From the NCBI GenBank assembly GCA_016758965.1, contig JAEPRB010000014.1, positions 124,001 to 188,000 of the forward strand: a stretch of DNA of 64,000 nucleotides, in the 5' to 3' direction. This document shows, one piece after another, positions 14,711 to 27,141 of the stretch; positions within the stretch are counted from its first letter, which is position 1, and every line of letters starts with the position of its first letter. A program made the position numbers and the translations under genes. Source of the stretch: Circinella minor (taxonomy: Eukaryota > Mucoromycota > Mucoromycetes > Mucorales > Lichtheimiaceae). The notes under the pieces were generated by a model. The model was not told the DNA's origin and did not search any database. It saw only the letters and a list, made by a program, of their open reading frames with translations.

Positions 14711-15609
14711 ATTTACCGATATTAAATTACTTTTTTTTTCTCATATAACATTTTAAAGAGTCTCTTTCCCTTTGATTTTATTTTTAATCCCCATGCTTTT
14801 TATTTTTATTTTTTACTTTCGCATAAAGGCAGTAACAGCAAGACAACAAGATTCTTTATAAGGTATTAACCAAATATATATATATATACCCGGTACCAGT
14901 AAACCGAGTGTAATGTAGTTAGCAAGTCATATATATCCCATCGGATAAGCCGATCTGGACAGATTTTCAATTATTAGCAACAATGGCATAAAATTAATGA
15001 CTAATAATGTACATATAAAAAAAACCCCCTTTGTATCCATATATAGAACAACAACAAGATGTTATTCTATCTTGTAACATATATTTTTTTCTTTTTCTCA
15101 CTCATAAAGCATAATAAATAAATATTTATATATATATTCATATATATATATATAATTACAAACATAATATATTTACCTCGTCGAATTTATTCACTCAAAA
15201 AGGTCAGACGACGAAAGGGAAAAAAAGGAGTTTATATCCATAACAATAATGATCACTCTATTAGTGTTGTTATTTTTATTTAACACTTTGAACAATCTAT
15301 TTATTGATTTATTTTTTTGTAACGCAAAAAAAAAGACAAGACCCCCTTTTTTTTACCAATGAACAGAATCATACTATGCATTATATGTTTATACTCTTAT
15401 CGTATTAGATACTTCCGTCATAGCATACTCTTTTTATATTTCAATTAGAGAGGAAAGAACATAAGAATAGATTTTTTTCAATTATTTTATTATGAAAATA
15501 CCAAAAATACAACCATAATTTCGTTTCTTTCTATTCTTTTTTATTTTTGCTTTATCACTTTTTGGACAATTTATTTTTCTTATAACGAGCATATTACTCC
15601 AAACGCATT
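14711..15609. other. intergenic region SCC2 - MFS gene
   Basis: AT-rich spacer with T-rich and A-rich tracts and several TA runs. It contains a small perfect stem (ATCGG/CCGAT with a 5-nt loop) near 14940-14955, which could be part of the SCC2 3' region. It must also hold the promoter of the MFS gene; a T/C-rich stretch at 15480-15580 precedes that start codon. No ORF is supported. Confidence 0.5.
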
Positions 15610-17820
15610 ATGGCTCGTCCAATTTCTACAGCATCAATTGGACGGATATGTAATACAATAAATACCAATGTAGCATCATCAACTACTACCGCTACTACTG
15701 TATCAATGGAAAACTGTTCATTAACGAATAAAGATAGTCAATCGACTGTTGTTGGTGATGAAAAGTTCCCTATGGTCGATTTAGACCCATTAAGTAAAGA
15801 TCCTGTATGCAAGCAACCACTAGAAGATCGTTTGCCCGATAATATGGATATAGTCATGGTGACTCCAACTTCACAACCGTTTCAGGTAAGGCTCATTGTC
15901 CCGACATCACATTTACAAAAAAATCAAAAAACATATATTGATAAACCATATTAGATGTCAGCAGTACGAAAATGGTTTATATTGTTTATTGTAGCATTAC
16001 AAGGTTTTCTTGGACCTCTTAGTAGTTCGATTTATGTAAGTTGTGACACATAAATAAGAGAAAAAAAAAGATAACAATTTTTGGATTTGACATTTTCTGT
16101 TACTAACTTTTTTTTTCACTTTGCATGAATAATAAAAATATACAGGTACCTGCAATTCATGAAGTACGACGCTCACTTGGTGCATCAAGTACTTTAATAA
16201 ATGCTACCATTTCTCTATATGTTTTTACACAGGGCATTGCTGTAAGTTATAAACATGTACTTTATTCGATAAAAAAACCAAGAATCTTTAATATGCTCAT
16301 TATAATATTATGTTATTTAGCCAATGATGTGGGCAGGACTTTCTGAGCGATATGGTCGTCGTCTGATATATATAATAGCAACAGTTATTTATGTAGGATC
16401 AACTATCGGATGTGCATTATCTCCGGCTATCGGTATATTTGTTTTAATGAGAATTTTTCAGTCAATTGGAGCTAGCGCAGCTCAAGCAGTTGGTGCAGGG
16501 TATCTTATCTTTTTTTTTTTTTGACTAAATTATATTGATACATAGAAAACTAAAAAATTTAAAATTATGCAAAAAACAAAAATATAGAACAATAACAGAT
16601 CTATTCCTAGTTCATGAACGTGGCAACGCCATGGGATTATTCTTTTTGGGTCCATTGATTGGACCTGTTGTCGGCCCTATTGCTGGTGGTTATATAAACC
16701 AGTGTAAGTATTATTATTGTCTTTTTTATTGATATTCAATACATATGTAAAGATAAAAGATGGTAACTAAAATTTACAAAAAATATGCATATAGATTTAG
16801 GATGGAGACATATTTTTTGGACATTAGGAGGCATGGGCGTACTTGTATTATTTCTCATGTTATTCTTTCTCCCAGAAACATCAGCAATTATTCTAGAACG
16901 GAAGAAATACCACCGTTATTATAAGCAAAATGCCAAAAAAGAAAAACACAATAAAAAAAACGAACACTTATCGTCGTTACCAGAAGCAACAACAACATCA
17001 TCATCCTCGTCTTCTTCATTAGTGTTAACAGAACCAGAACCCATGTTAAAAGCATTCACCCGTCCATTTACATTTTTATTAAAACCTGTTGTTTTATTAA
17101 CTTCAATGCCTTATGCATTAGCCTACGGATTCATGTATTTTGTTATTTCAAGTTTACCACATCAACTTGGATATCGATATCAATTATCAAGTTCAGAAAT
17201 TGGACTTTCTTATCTTGCCAATGGTGTTGGTAATGCTGTCGGTGCTGTACTTTCTGGTAAGCATTCAGATTGGCTACTTCGACGAAAACAACAACAAACA
17301 GATCAAGAACAACAAGAACCAGAAGTAAGATTACCTGCCATGTGGATTGGTATTATATTACTTCCCATTGGTGAACTCATTTATGGCTGGTGTGTTGATT
17401 TTCATATTCATGCAGCAGCTGGACTAACCGGCTTGTTTATATGTAAGTAATATAATTAACCTTCTGACAGTGGGGAAAAAAATGTACTGGTGTTGTAATG
17501 TATATACCAAACATATGCTCACTCTGGTTTATATTAAAATAATAATAATAGTGGGAGTCGGTGTTGGTGTGGTACAAACGCCAAGCAATACATACCTTGT
17601 TGATGCTTATCATGGATATTCTGCATCAGTTATCGGGGCATCTAATTTATTACGAAGTGCATGTGCTGGATGTACACCGTTAATGGCTCCAGCCATGTTA
17701 AAGGCAATTGGGAATGGCTGGTCCATGACAATTTTTGCTATCATGAGTATAATGAGCGGGGGATGTATATATTTTGTACAATTATATGGGCATCGATGGC
17801 GTGGAGTACACGGGCCGTGA
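15610..17820 (+). CDS. major facilitator superfamily transporter, DHA1 (drug:H+ antiporter, QDR-like)
   Basis: Seven exons: 15610-15885, 15955-16035, 16146-16241, 16321-16499, 16588-16703, 16795-17442 and 17552-17820. They join in frame to 554 residues, the usual size for a 12-helix DHA1 carrier. The first 90 residues are a soluble Ser/Thr-rich tail. Helix 1 starts near residue 100 (WFILFIVALQGFLGPL). Motif A is GLSERYGRR at about 157-165 between helices 2 and 3. Motif C of the antiporters is GPLIGPVVGPIAGG in helix 5, followed by LGWRHIFW. A long hydrophilic Lys/Ser-rich loop separates helices 6 and 7. The family exports organic compounds (drugs, polyamines, weak acids, amino acids) by proton antiport at the plasma or vacuolar membrane; the substrate cannot be read from sequence. 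Closest in pattern to yeast Qdr-type carriers. Confidence 0.88.
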
Positions 17821-18100
17821 AGAAAAAAAAAGAATAATACAATCAGACGACAAAAGAAACAAACAAAACATTTTTTGATATTAGAACAAAATAAATAAAC
17901 GTTCACCTTTGATTCTTTTTATTTTTTCTGTTATTTTTTTGTAAAAGTTGTATATTTGCTCGCGGTTATTTTTTCAATAACAATTTTCGGGAAACAATAA
18001 TAATAAAAATAAACTCTCATTACTTTATATATCAATTATACATTTCGTCTTTTATCCCCTTTTTCACTTTTTTTTTTATATTTTCTTTTAGTCGAACAAA

Positions 18101-19899
18101 ATGAAGAAGTTTAGTTTTTGGATTGCATTATGGATTGTTGGTGCTAATGCACTTGAAAATTTACATATAGTTAAATTGAAAAATAACAATGCTCATAAAA
18201 AAGATAATGGTACAATAACAGGTAACAAAAATTGAATTGTTCTTCTTTTTTGGCACAATAATTTCTTAAAAAAAAGTCTAATTTTAATTATATGATTGAT
18301 AATACTACAAGCTGCATCGTTTATGGAACCAAGTTCTATCATTCGACAACATTATGCAATGTATCAAACAAAACATAAAGCTAATAGTGTCAATGTGAGC
18401 GGTGGTATAAAAAAAACGGCACTCGATAACGATGCTTCCTCTCTGTCTATGGATAGTATTCAAGTTGGCAAAGACTTTTCTGCTGTTGTTGGATCATTCG
18501 ATGCTGAATTTACTCAATATTTGGACAATCTAGATGATATCGAGTATGTTGAGTCAAATCAAATATATCGTGTAGCAGCAGCTATAAATCCGGGGAAACG
18601 GGATCAACAAGTACAAAGTCCCGTTCCAAACTGGGGAATTGCTAGAATCAGCCATCGAGATAAACAGAGTTTAAATGCCAATCTATTTGATGATTCTATA
18701 CAAGGGTAATGTACAGAATTTCTTATTTATTAATAAATTGTGTCACTAATCTTTATATTTTTTATTATTTTTATTTTATCATTAGAGAGGGTGTTCAAGT
18801 TTATGTGTTTGATACTGGTGTTAATGCCGAACATCCAGACTTTCAGGGTCGTGTTACACGAGCTGCCAACTTTATTGAATACGAAGATGATAATGATGAA
18901 TCAGGCCATGGTAAAGATATAAAATTATATCAGGAGCAAAAAACTGTTTTGTTTTTCTTTTCTTATACTTGTAGCTTACCTAACGAATTTTTACATATTT
19001 TAGGTACACACGTGGCGGGGATCATTGGTGGTACAAGTTTTGGTGTGGCTAAAAAGGCTCATATTCATAGTGTCAAAGTTCTGGACAAAGTTGGTGATGG
19101 TTCCACGGTTTCTTTGCTTCGAGGTAAAAATAAAAAGATTATAAATGTCAATGAGAATATTTGTTGTCTTTGGAAAATCATTTATTTTTACTTTACCAAA
19201 TTCACTTGATTGACCAAAGAAAAGACTCATCAATAATAACAACTTTATAAAAACATCATTAGCTATATCATTTGTCGGCAAGAATGCTATACCTGGAAAA
19301 AGTATTATTAATCTTTCATTAACTGGTCCCCCATCTCAATCGATTGATAATGCACTTAGTGGTCTAGCACAAGAGCGTAATATCCCCATCTTCGTTGCAG
19401 CGGGAAATACCGCCGATGATGCTTGCGCTTATACTCCATCACGTAATGGAGCTGTATTTGCGGTCGGTGCCTCGGATAATGATGACAGCGTACCTTCTTT
19501 TTCGTCGTTTGGAGAATGTGTGCGACTTTATGCTCCTGGTGTGGGTATAACTAGCAGTTGGCTTGGTGATCAATCACATAGTCTTGATGGAACAAGGTAA
19601 AAAAAAAAAAAAACGTCTTTATCAGAAAAACCAGCTGACATCTTCAATATAAAAAATATATCGCGCTGACATCCTTATTATTAATAACTCCTCATATTTA
19701 ATGATAACATTATAGTATGGCAAATCCACATGTTACGGGTATTGCCGCATTACTTCTTGGTAAAAATAACTTTGCTTCAGTTGATGAAGTTTATGATACA
19801 CTGACTTCGATGGCTACCAAAAATGTATTAAAAATGTCATCAGTGGCTGAAGGTTACGACAATCATAATCTGCTTGCCTATACAGGAATTAGTGGATAA
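18101..19899 (+). CDS. secreted subtilisin-like serine protease (S8, proteinase K/cerevisin type)
   Basis: Six exons: 18101-18221, 18312-18705, 18786-18910, 19004-19123, 19263-19596 and 19716-19899, giving 425 residues. The first exon encodes a signal peptide (basic MKK, then a hydrophobic core ending near residue 17). An I9-type inhibitory propeptide follows and includes the block ending DDIEYVESNQIYR. The catalytic domain has Asp in YVFDTG (about D181), His in HGTHVAG (about H213), the oxyanion Asn in VAAGN (about N302) and Ser in GTSMANPHV (about S365), so the triad is complete. No C-terminal extension is present. It should be an active endopeptidase working in the vacuole or outside the cell after autocatalytic removal of the propeptide. 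The catalytic His and Ser codons each fall next to or across an exon junction. Confidence 0.93.
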
Positions 19900-20100
19900 T
19901 AGAGATGCAATATATATTACAACTTGTTATTTCTTTTAAATCCAGAAAAAATGCAAGCTTCTTGTTCACGGGATAATATTGCGCCGTCTATTTCATGCAT
20001 AGCTTTATTTTTATTTTTTTTCCAGTTCTTTTCTCCTTTCAAAAATTCCCTTTTTACTTTTATATCGAATAGTAATTCATTTTAATAAATATATGATAGT
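19900..20100. other. 3' region of the protease gene
   Basis: AT-rich downstream region with T-runs and AATAAA-like strings, before the repeat unit begins near 20100. No gene is visible. Confidence 0.5.
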
Positions 20101-20395
20101 TAATTTGACCTTAAAAAATAAAATAAAGACAGTATGACTTTTTTTTTGTGTTTCAATACTAAAAATACATAAGATTGTAAAAAAAGGTCACGTTCACTTT
20201 TTATATGCTGTCCACATTTGAATCTAAATGAGCCGTCGCACAGACCTATTTTATTATCACGCCATTCCCGATTTGATAAGTAATACCGTCAATTGGTCAT
20301 TTTACAGAAAAAATTGGTAGCTTTTCTGGAAATTCATTTGGTCACTCGTAAAAAAGAATTACAGTTAAGCTTATTGCTAATTAAAATTGGTATTT
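20100..20395. mobile_element. dispersed repeat copy 1 (partial TIR-type element)
   Basis: Bases about 20135-20290 match 27462-27636 in the same orientation with few mismatches and one 18-nt indel. The adjoining stretch 20328-20390 is the imperfect inverted complement of 27375-27430. A repeat body with one inverted flank on opposite sides of the two copies suggests that the two copies are differently truncated remnants of one element with terminal inverted repeats. No coding capacity. Confidence 0.75.
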
Positions 20396-22277
20396 AACTG
20401 GTACGTTCGTTTGTATCAAATGCCGAAATCTGCTTCAGGCTTAAGAGCTTTCTATACCATGGAGTGGGAGTTGGGATGAGTGTTACTATATCTTGCGTCC
20501 TCTCTTCGGAAACTGAGTATCTACCTGGCCGTTTATCTTGTCTACATTGTAAATACTAAATCAAATTGGACTGATTTGATTGACAGTGTCAAAAACAAGA
20601 TTTAAGAAGGCTAAATTCGCAAACATGCTATTTTTGAAGGGCTCTAAGCTATACGGTTCATAATTTGTAGAATTTGTGCTACAACCTATGGATCTATTTA
20701 CACTGAGCGTTACATATTAAAAAACGTGCTTCCTCACTAAAGGTATTAAAGAACGACTTTTTGTTTTCAAGCATGATCGAAATCTTCAATAACATGAATA
20801 GTTTAGGAACATGTACGTACGTAGTGGAAAACCCTGAATAGAAAAGATCTAATCAAGATGTTCCAATTGCATACAAAAAGCAATTAGGACACTTCAATAA
20901 GTGAAAAACCGTAATTTCATCAAGATAGTTTATTTTGCCATTTTCTCCAAAAAACTATGCAAAACGATACTGGGTACGTAGAAGAAGCTACTGAAGATTT
21001 TTATTTATACATCTAAATTGCTCGGATCAGTTCACCTTGATAAAGAGTATTATGAAATGCCAAAAAATCCCCGTTGTGTACAAGAGAAAAAAGGGAAAAG
21101 AAATGTTTATTTATAAGAACAAATACTGGAGAAGAATAACGACAATCACTCTAAGTACAGTTGTCCATGTGAATACTATATATTAACTGGATCATTTTCT
21201 TCACAAAAAAACTGCGCCCAATATTGTCACGTGTGGTGCTTTGATGTTAAAGGAAAAAGGTAAGAAAAATGGGAAATAAATAAAAATAAAGAAAAAATGA
21301 ATTATAAAATAAGAGAATAAAGATATGTGGGTTCGAAAAGAAGTTACGGGTTGAGTAAAGGGTAAATAAAAGATGTAAATAGAATAAAAAGGTAGTAGAA
21401 AAACAAAAATAAAAATTTAATCAAAAAGTTATTAACCGGAGCGAAAAAGCAAAATTCGTCCTAGTACGTTTGCCTTTTATATCAAGGCAAATTGTCTAAG
21501 CGAAAAATATACGTAGATAAATTTCTATGTATAAATGATGATGAAATCGTAATATGGTTCAAATAAGAGAGAATAAAAAAAAGGACGGCGGGTGGTGACA
21601 ACAGAGTGATAGAGTGGAATAAGGTTAAAAAGAAAATAAGATTCGGATAAGATTTGGATGATAGAATCATAAATAAGAAGGAAGGATAATTGACAGATGT
21701 GAGTGACAACGGAATAATAAAATAAAGTTAAAAAGAAAAAAAACAGTTAAGAAAATAGGTGAGTGAGATGATTTTAGCGATGGGATGAGAAAAGGTTCAA
21801 AGCTAACGTTTAAAAGAAAATTGAAAGAAAGATAGTTTAAAGTTCGAAACGCGATAAAATGAGAAAATAGATGACAAGGGAAAAATAGATGAAAAGGGAA
21901 GTAATGATAACAATTCAAGATAATAAAGGAAAACTTCCAAAGAAGTAACAAGAAAAGGGAAAATAAAAAGGGGGTGTGGGGAAAAAGATAACTGATCCGA
22001 AAGGAGAAGGTGTGATCACCAAGGACAGACAGAAAATTCTGCCGCCGAGGCCAATCATAATTACCGAAAGTTTCAAGTCTGAGCATTGAAGGTATGAGGC
22101 CGGAGAACCTCACACACTTCGTGTCAATACCGCCCGCCAGGCCGAAATACCAAGAAAAGAAATAGATAATAAAATAAAAATAAAGATATAATAAAAAAGG
22201 AATATTAAGTAGAAATAAAAAAAAAAAGGAACTCACCCAATATTGTAGATAAGGAGATAAAAATATAAAAAAAAAAA
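20396..22277. other. gene-free stretch with purine-rich + strand
   Basis: 20396-21230 is plain AT-rich DNA with TACGTA motifs, including GTACGTACGTA at 20816. 21230-22010 is strikingly purine-rich on the + strand; long minus-strand ORFs here are low-complexity Phe/Leu/Ser strings and are not genes. 22015-22155 is a more GC-balanced patch that may be part of a retrotransposon untranslated or LTR region. No gene supported. Confidence 0.5.
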
Positions 22278-24560
22278 TTAATCTTCACGACGCCGATCGA
22301 TCCATGCTTGATATTGATTCATGGTACGTTTTACTTGCACGTCGGGAACCATAGTATGGTTTTCGATAAAAGCCTTAAGATTATCACCATTGACTGCCGC
22401 TGTCAAACACCTCGAATTGGGTCCTTCCAAATAGTACGTACCTTTTTTGCCAAGACTAACAACTGTACCATAGGGCCTAACCACTTATCGCCGAACTTCC
22501 CTTGTGGGATTTTATCACGCATCAACACCTGTTCGCCAACCTTGAATGGCTTTCTAAAGGCAACCTGTTGATCGTATAACATTTTATCCCGCCTTTTTCA
22601 TTCCTTGGCCTTCTGCCTGGCTTCTTCCCGTAATTGTCCGGACATATTATGTTCAATTACTTTGGCACCACTAATAATGGCGTCTATCAATTCTCCTTCA
22701 ATAAAATCGTAATTTATTGCCGAACAACATTTTTGCTGGTGATAATTCTGTAACCTCATTTGACATTGTTCTGATTGCCAACAATGCGTGCCCGACGTAC
22801 TTCTCCCAACCTTCTTCGTCATCATTCTTGCGCGCCAACTTGGGTATTGCCTGAACTACGGATCGGTTCATGCGCTCGCAGAGCCTGTTCACTTGTGCTC
22901 TTGCTGAAGTTGTGGTAAGATACCGACAGCCAAGGCTCTTCAAGGATTCACGCATATACAAGGATTCAAAGTTGGATCCTCTATCAGTTAATAGATATCG
23001 TGGGACCCCGAACATTTGCACCAAATGGGTGAAGAGGAACTCCGCCGTAGTTTCTTCATTTATATTTTCGACTACTATGGCAATAGGCCAATGAATTAGA
23101 TAATCAATGGCAACGAGTAAATATCTTGGAGGCTTTCCTTCATAGTGTATCGGGCCAACGGCGTCGGAACCAACCATATAAAATGGGCCTGATGGAGCGC
23201 CAATGGGTTTGGCAAGATTATATTTACTTCTTGCTCTTGCTTGAAACTGACATGTGTTACAACTTCGCACTACGGCTCGCACCTTTTCGAACAAAACAGG
23301 TCTAGTATAAATTATTTTTAGTCTTCGCCAAGTATTGGTTACCCCAAAATGACCTTCTGAGTGTACTTTCTGAATAATATCGTTCGCAATCCCTTCATGT
23401 AATAATTCTGCCTCGCGGACGTCAGGTACATCTGTACGAGCGTACAAGCGGTCGTCTACTAACATGAACTTGTTAGCATGGAAACGCATTTTTCGTTTGA
23501 TTTTCTCGGTAGAATCCAAGGAATATCTTTTACGGGAGAGGTAATGGACGATGGATAATAAAAAGAATAACCCATTAAAGAAAGTGGGATAAAAAAATAA
23601 AAAATAATAATAAAATACCAAATAGATATAAGATGAATAGAAGTGAATAAAAGGATTACAACGTCTTGTGTAAAGGGAAATAAAAAAAATTATGAAAAGG
23701 GAAACGATATCATGTAAAGATAAAAAAAAAAGGAGTAACACGGAACAATCTAAAAGAAATAGGATATGTTATATAAAAATAAAATAAAAGAAAATGTCAA
23801 GTACGTAGAAGGTACCAGTTCAAAAAAAAAAATCGAGAACGAAAAGGTTAAAAAAAAGAACGTTACATATATATAAAATATAATAGTGGACTTTGATGCA
23901 AAACAAAATTTAAGGAAAGTACGTAGAGAAAGCGAAAGAGAGTCCTCGTTCATTCTTTATTAGACTGTTTAATTTATAGAAAATAGAAAATAAAATATAA
24001 AATGATCAATATCTAAACTATAGGTCGTTATCATAAAATATTCTTATTCAAGGAAAGCATAATTCTGTTGTCACAAAAAAAAAGGGAAAGATCGTAATGG
24101 AGTATAAAGCTAAATTATAAAAAGGGAAATTATCGAGAAAAAGAAGACTATCCCGATATGGAAGAAATAAAAAAAATGAATAAAATAGGAATATATGTGT
24201 AAAAAGGAAAAATTATATTAAACGAGATAACGCATCAGCTGGATTTATTTTCACCTTTTATATATTCGACGGTAAAGTTGAATTCCATTAATGCGGCGGC
24301 TCATCTTTATATCTTGGGACTTGGTGGTTTTGCATGAGGACCAAAAATGAAAAGTAGGCATGAATGGTCGGTTCGTACCAGAAATTCTCTTCCCACTAGA
24401 TAATGGCGATATTTGTTGCAAGCCCAAACTAAAGCTAATGCCTCCAAGTAGGTCGCTGCGTACGATTTTTATTCCCCACGTACTACCCTCGATGCATATG
24501 CTACTACGGTCTCTTGACCACCGTCTACTGGAACTTCATAATATAATGTATTTGCTGAAC
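22278..24560 (-). pseudogene. Ty3/gypsy retrotransposon pol remnant (RNase H and integrase)
   Basis: On the minus strand, 24560 down to about 24210 reads as the end of an RNase H domain: YASRVVRGE, YLEALALVWACNKYRHYL and FLVRTDHS are visible, with at least three in-frame stops. The frame resumes at about 23490 with an integrase: an HHCC zinc-binding segment, then a catalytic core with D in GSDAVGP, D in LLTDRGSNFES and E in NRLCERMNR. The ORF 22698-23741 closes at 22698, and the C-terminal part (KFGDKWLGP, then a GPY/F-like segment ending at 22278) continues in other frames. Gag, protease and most of the reverse transcriptase are absent. About 700 nt of purine-rich DNA separates RNase H from integrase, so this is a broken, non-autonomous remnant, although the integrase triad itself is still open. 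Confidence 0.88.
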
Positions 24561-25118
24561 TGATAATGGTCAAAATTTAAGAGATTGATATTAAATATTA
24601 AGTTCTTGATTTATTAAATGTATTATTATTCATAAATTTATGATTCCATAACTATTTAAAAAAATACTGCACTAATACTATACAAAAACAAGTGTAATAT
24701 ATAATTTTATAGAAATCATTACTGCAAACAACTACTGCAAAGTACAGCAAAGTACTGAAAACTACCGCAAGCAGTACCGCAAAGCACCTTTTATAGTTAG
24801 TAATGTTCGGTAAATCCGGTCAGTTGTGCGGATACTTTCCAGTGTTCTCCTACTACTACTGCAAAAAAGTACTGCATTTGCAGTACTGCAAAATTAAAGG
24901 TACCCAGAAAAAATTATGAGAAATGTACCAGGCACCACAAAATATTGCGTCATTAAACTCGTCCTACAAATCCATCCCCCCCTTTTTTACTTCTTCAAAT
25001 GAAAAGCTAAATCTAGGAAAATCCAAATTCAGAGTCAACATTCTCTAAATTACGGGAGCCTTTGGCTGATCTCCAAACTCCCTTCTGTACCTTACACATA
25101 CATTTTGACACCTCAAAA
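24561..25118. repeat. AT-rich spacer with a cluster of ACTGCA motifs
   Basis: Between 24665 and 24890 the motif (T)ACTGCA occurs six times exactly (near 24665, 24720, 24733, 24857, 24870 and 24884), with several one-mismatch forms (tacagcaaa, taccgcaaa) between them. Such short scattered repeats resemble the subterminal binding motifs of DNA transposons. They lie just upstream of the decayed SANT/NAM-like gene. No ORF. Confidence 0.5.
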
Positions 25119-26294
25119 ATGAACAACGCACCATCAGAAATTACACTAGCAATCACTACGTCAAAGAAATCAGCAGGACGTGAGGGAAACCTCAACTATT
25201 CGTCTGCTGAAGATCTTCAACTTTGTAAATCTTGGTTGAAGATTTCTCAAAATTCAGTAGTTGGGGCTGATCAGGAATCACCTGCTTTCTGGGAAAGCAT
25301 TCGGGAGCATTTCACCGAGAACCTTGAGGAATCTCGGTGCGAACGAAATCCCAAAGGTTTGATGAGCCGTTGGAAGATGACGTTGATAAAAACACCTTTC
25401 CTCAAATCTTATGGAGTTTTCATACTCAAGCGATGACGTGGAGCGTTATAGAGAAGGATTTATTTTCTACCGTTGCCATTACAATGACTGATTTCTGGGG
25501 ACTATTTATGAGACAAAATTTTAATCGAGGCCACGAAAGAACTTTTTGGGTTGAATACGTTGTACCAATCTTTAAGCATTTCTCTATTATAAATAAAGAA
25601 ATCGTCTTAAGTTGGCAAGTGAGAAGTTTGTTAATTAAATATGTTTACAATATACTAACATTATTTAAATTACTTGTAAGGTGCGAATCGAAAGTTTTGT
25701 CTCACAGCAGCAGTCAAATGGTACCTGGTGTTTGGAACAATACAAACGAAAAGCTTTTCGCGGATGGTATTGGTCGTGAGAATGGGTTTGAGGTTATAAT
25801 AATGGAGTCATCAGGCCCACACTCTACTGAATACATTGATCACTCGATGGGAGACACACAGAAGTTAATTACCATGACAAATAATTCTTTGAGAGATGAG
25901 ATACTGAAGTATCAGAATGCCTCATTCGACACTGCCAAAGGTTTATCAGTCTTTTCAATACAATGCATTTGTGACAAAATCACGTTGATGAAGACCAGTC
26001 TTTGTACTTCAAGCATGTGGCAGATTATTGAATTAAGAAGCGCAACGATTCCAGTAACTTGGGACGCAAGAGTCAATATGGTGGGAACATTTGAATTATT
26101 GGCCACACTTCAGGCAAGTAGCTTAAAGTATAATACCATTGATGTTTTTATTTAATTGATTTTTTTTCTAGAATGAGCATAATACCCAAATGGACATCTT
26201 GAAAAAGTTGCGACGAGAGAACAACTTTCTCGACCCAGTTGACGAAAAAGACAGTATACGATACAAACTGGTGGATTCGAATCTTCTGAAATAA
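25119..26294 (+). pseudogene. decayed SANT/NAM-associated transposon-type gene fused to a lineage-specific 'ADGI' domain
   Basis: From the ATG at 25119 the first frame encodes a SANT-like N-terminus (LCKSWLKISQNSVVG, then FWESIREHF and SRWKM), the pattern seen in 'no apical meristem-associated' and transposon accessory proteins. At about 25375 the frame shifts; the second frame continues with DVDKNTFPQILW and runs to 26113. Its C-terminal half has KLFADGIGRENGFEVIIMES, a core shared with the minus-strand gene remnant at 58.0-58.6 kb. A GC-AG intron at 26114-26171 (donor GCAAGT, acceptor CTAG) restores the reading frame to a final exon 26172-26294 ending in TAA. A candidate intron at 25619-25680 would break frame. 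The frameshift makes this a pseudogene; function is unknown. Confidence 0.6.
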
Positions 26295-26617
26295 AAGCGT
26301 GGATCGTATATTTTGTTTTGTTTCTATATTTCAATCAATTACATATCAGTACAACCATCTTATACCTATCTTTACCTTATTCGATTAACTGATACCCTTT
26401 ACGCTCTTTGTGCTCTTTATATGATAATAAAAAAAACATGCTCATGTCCTCAACTTCTCAATGATTTTGTTTTCTTTTCGATAAGTCGATTCGAAGGATA
26501 TCAAAGTTGATTAGATGAAGTGGTGGAGTGAAGGTCTATTTTGTATTTATTAATAAAGATCATGATTTATCCGATATATTTAATCCAAACCGCCAAAAAC
26601 ATCTGCCAGTTAATTAT

Positions 26618-27104
26618 CAATTTTAGTGTTGGGTTTCCGACTGGCGGGAAAGGCGGAAACCTATGGCGGAAACCCTTTTCATTCAATCAAAAATTATGAA
26701 ATGAAAAGTTTTATTAAAATAATAATAAAAAAGAGAGATAGATAGAGAGTATATATTTATACTTAAGTTATAAAAAAAAATTCTAATGTTTTATTTTATT
26801 TTTGCTGAGTGAGCCTCACTGTGATCTCTAAAGTCTAGGTTTGTTTACATAAAAATCCTACTGCTCTGTATAGATCACGCAACTGACAAATTTAGCTCTT
26901 GTGCGTTGAGAGTCGATGTCGGGCTTTAACCTGTGAAGCCAATATACTGAACAACGCGCAATATTTATGTTAAAGCTATTATTTGCTTGCGCAGCATTTA
27001 TATATCAATGCAAAACCAGTGTTTAAAAAAACCATTACTGTCATTTCTGTGCTATTATACTATATATTTTCATAGTTCCTATTGTGGACCATATATTATA
27101 ACGT

Positions 27105-27141
<37 letters not shown>

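Noticed and set aside
21482..22236. Two long minus-strand ORFs rich in Phe, Leu and Ser
   Set aside because: They are the pyrimidine-rich reading of a purine-skewed block, with no domain, no splice pattern and no conserved motif.
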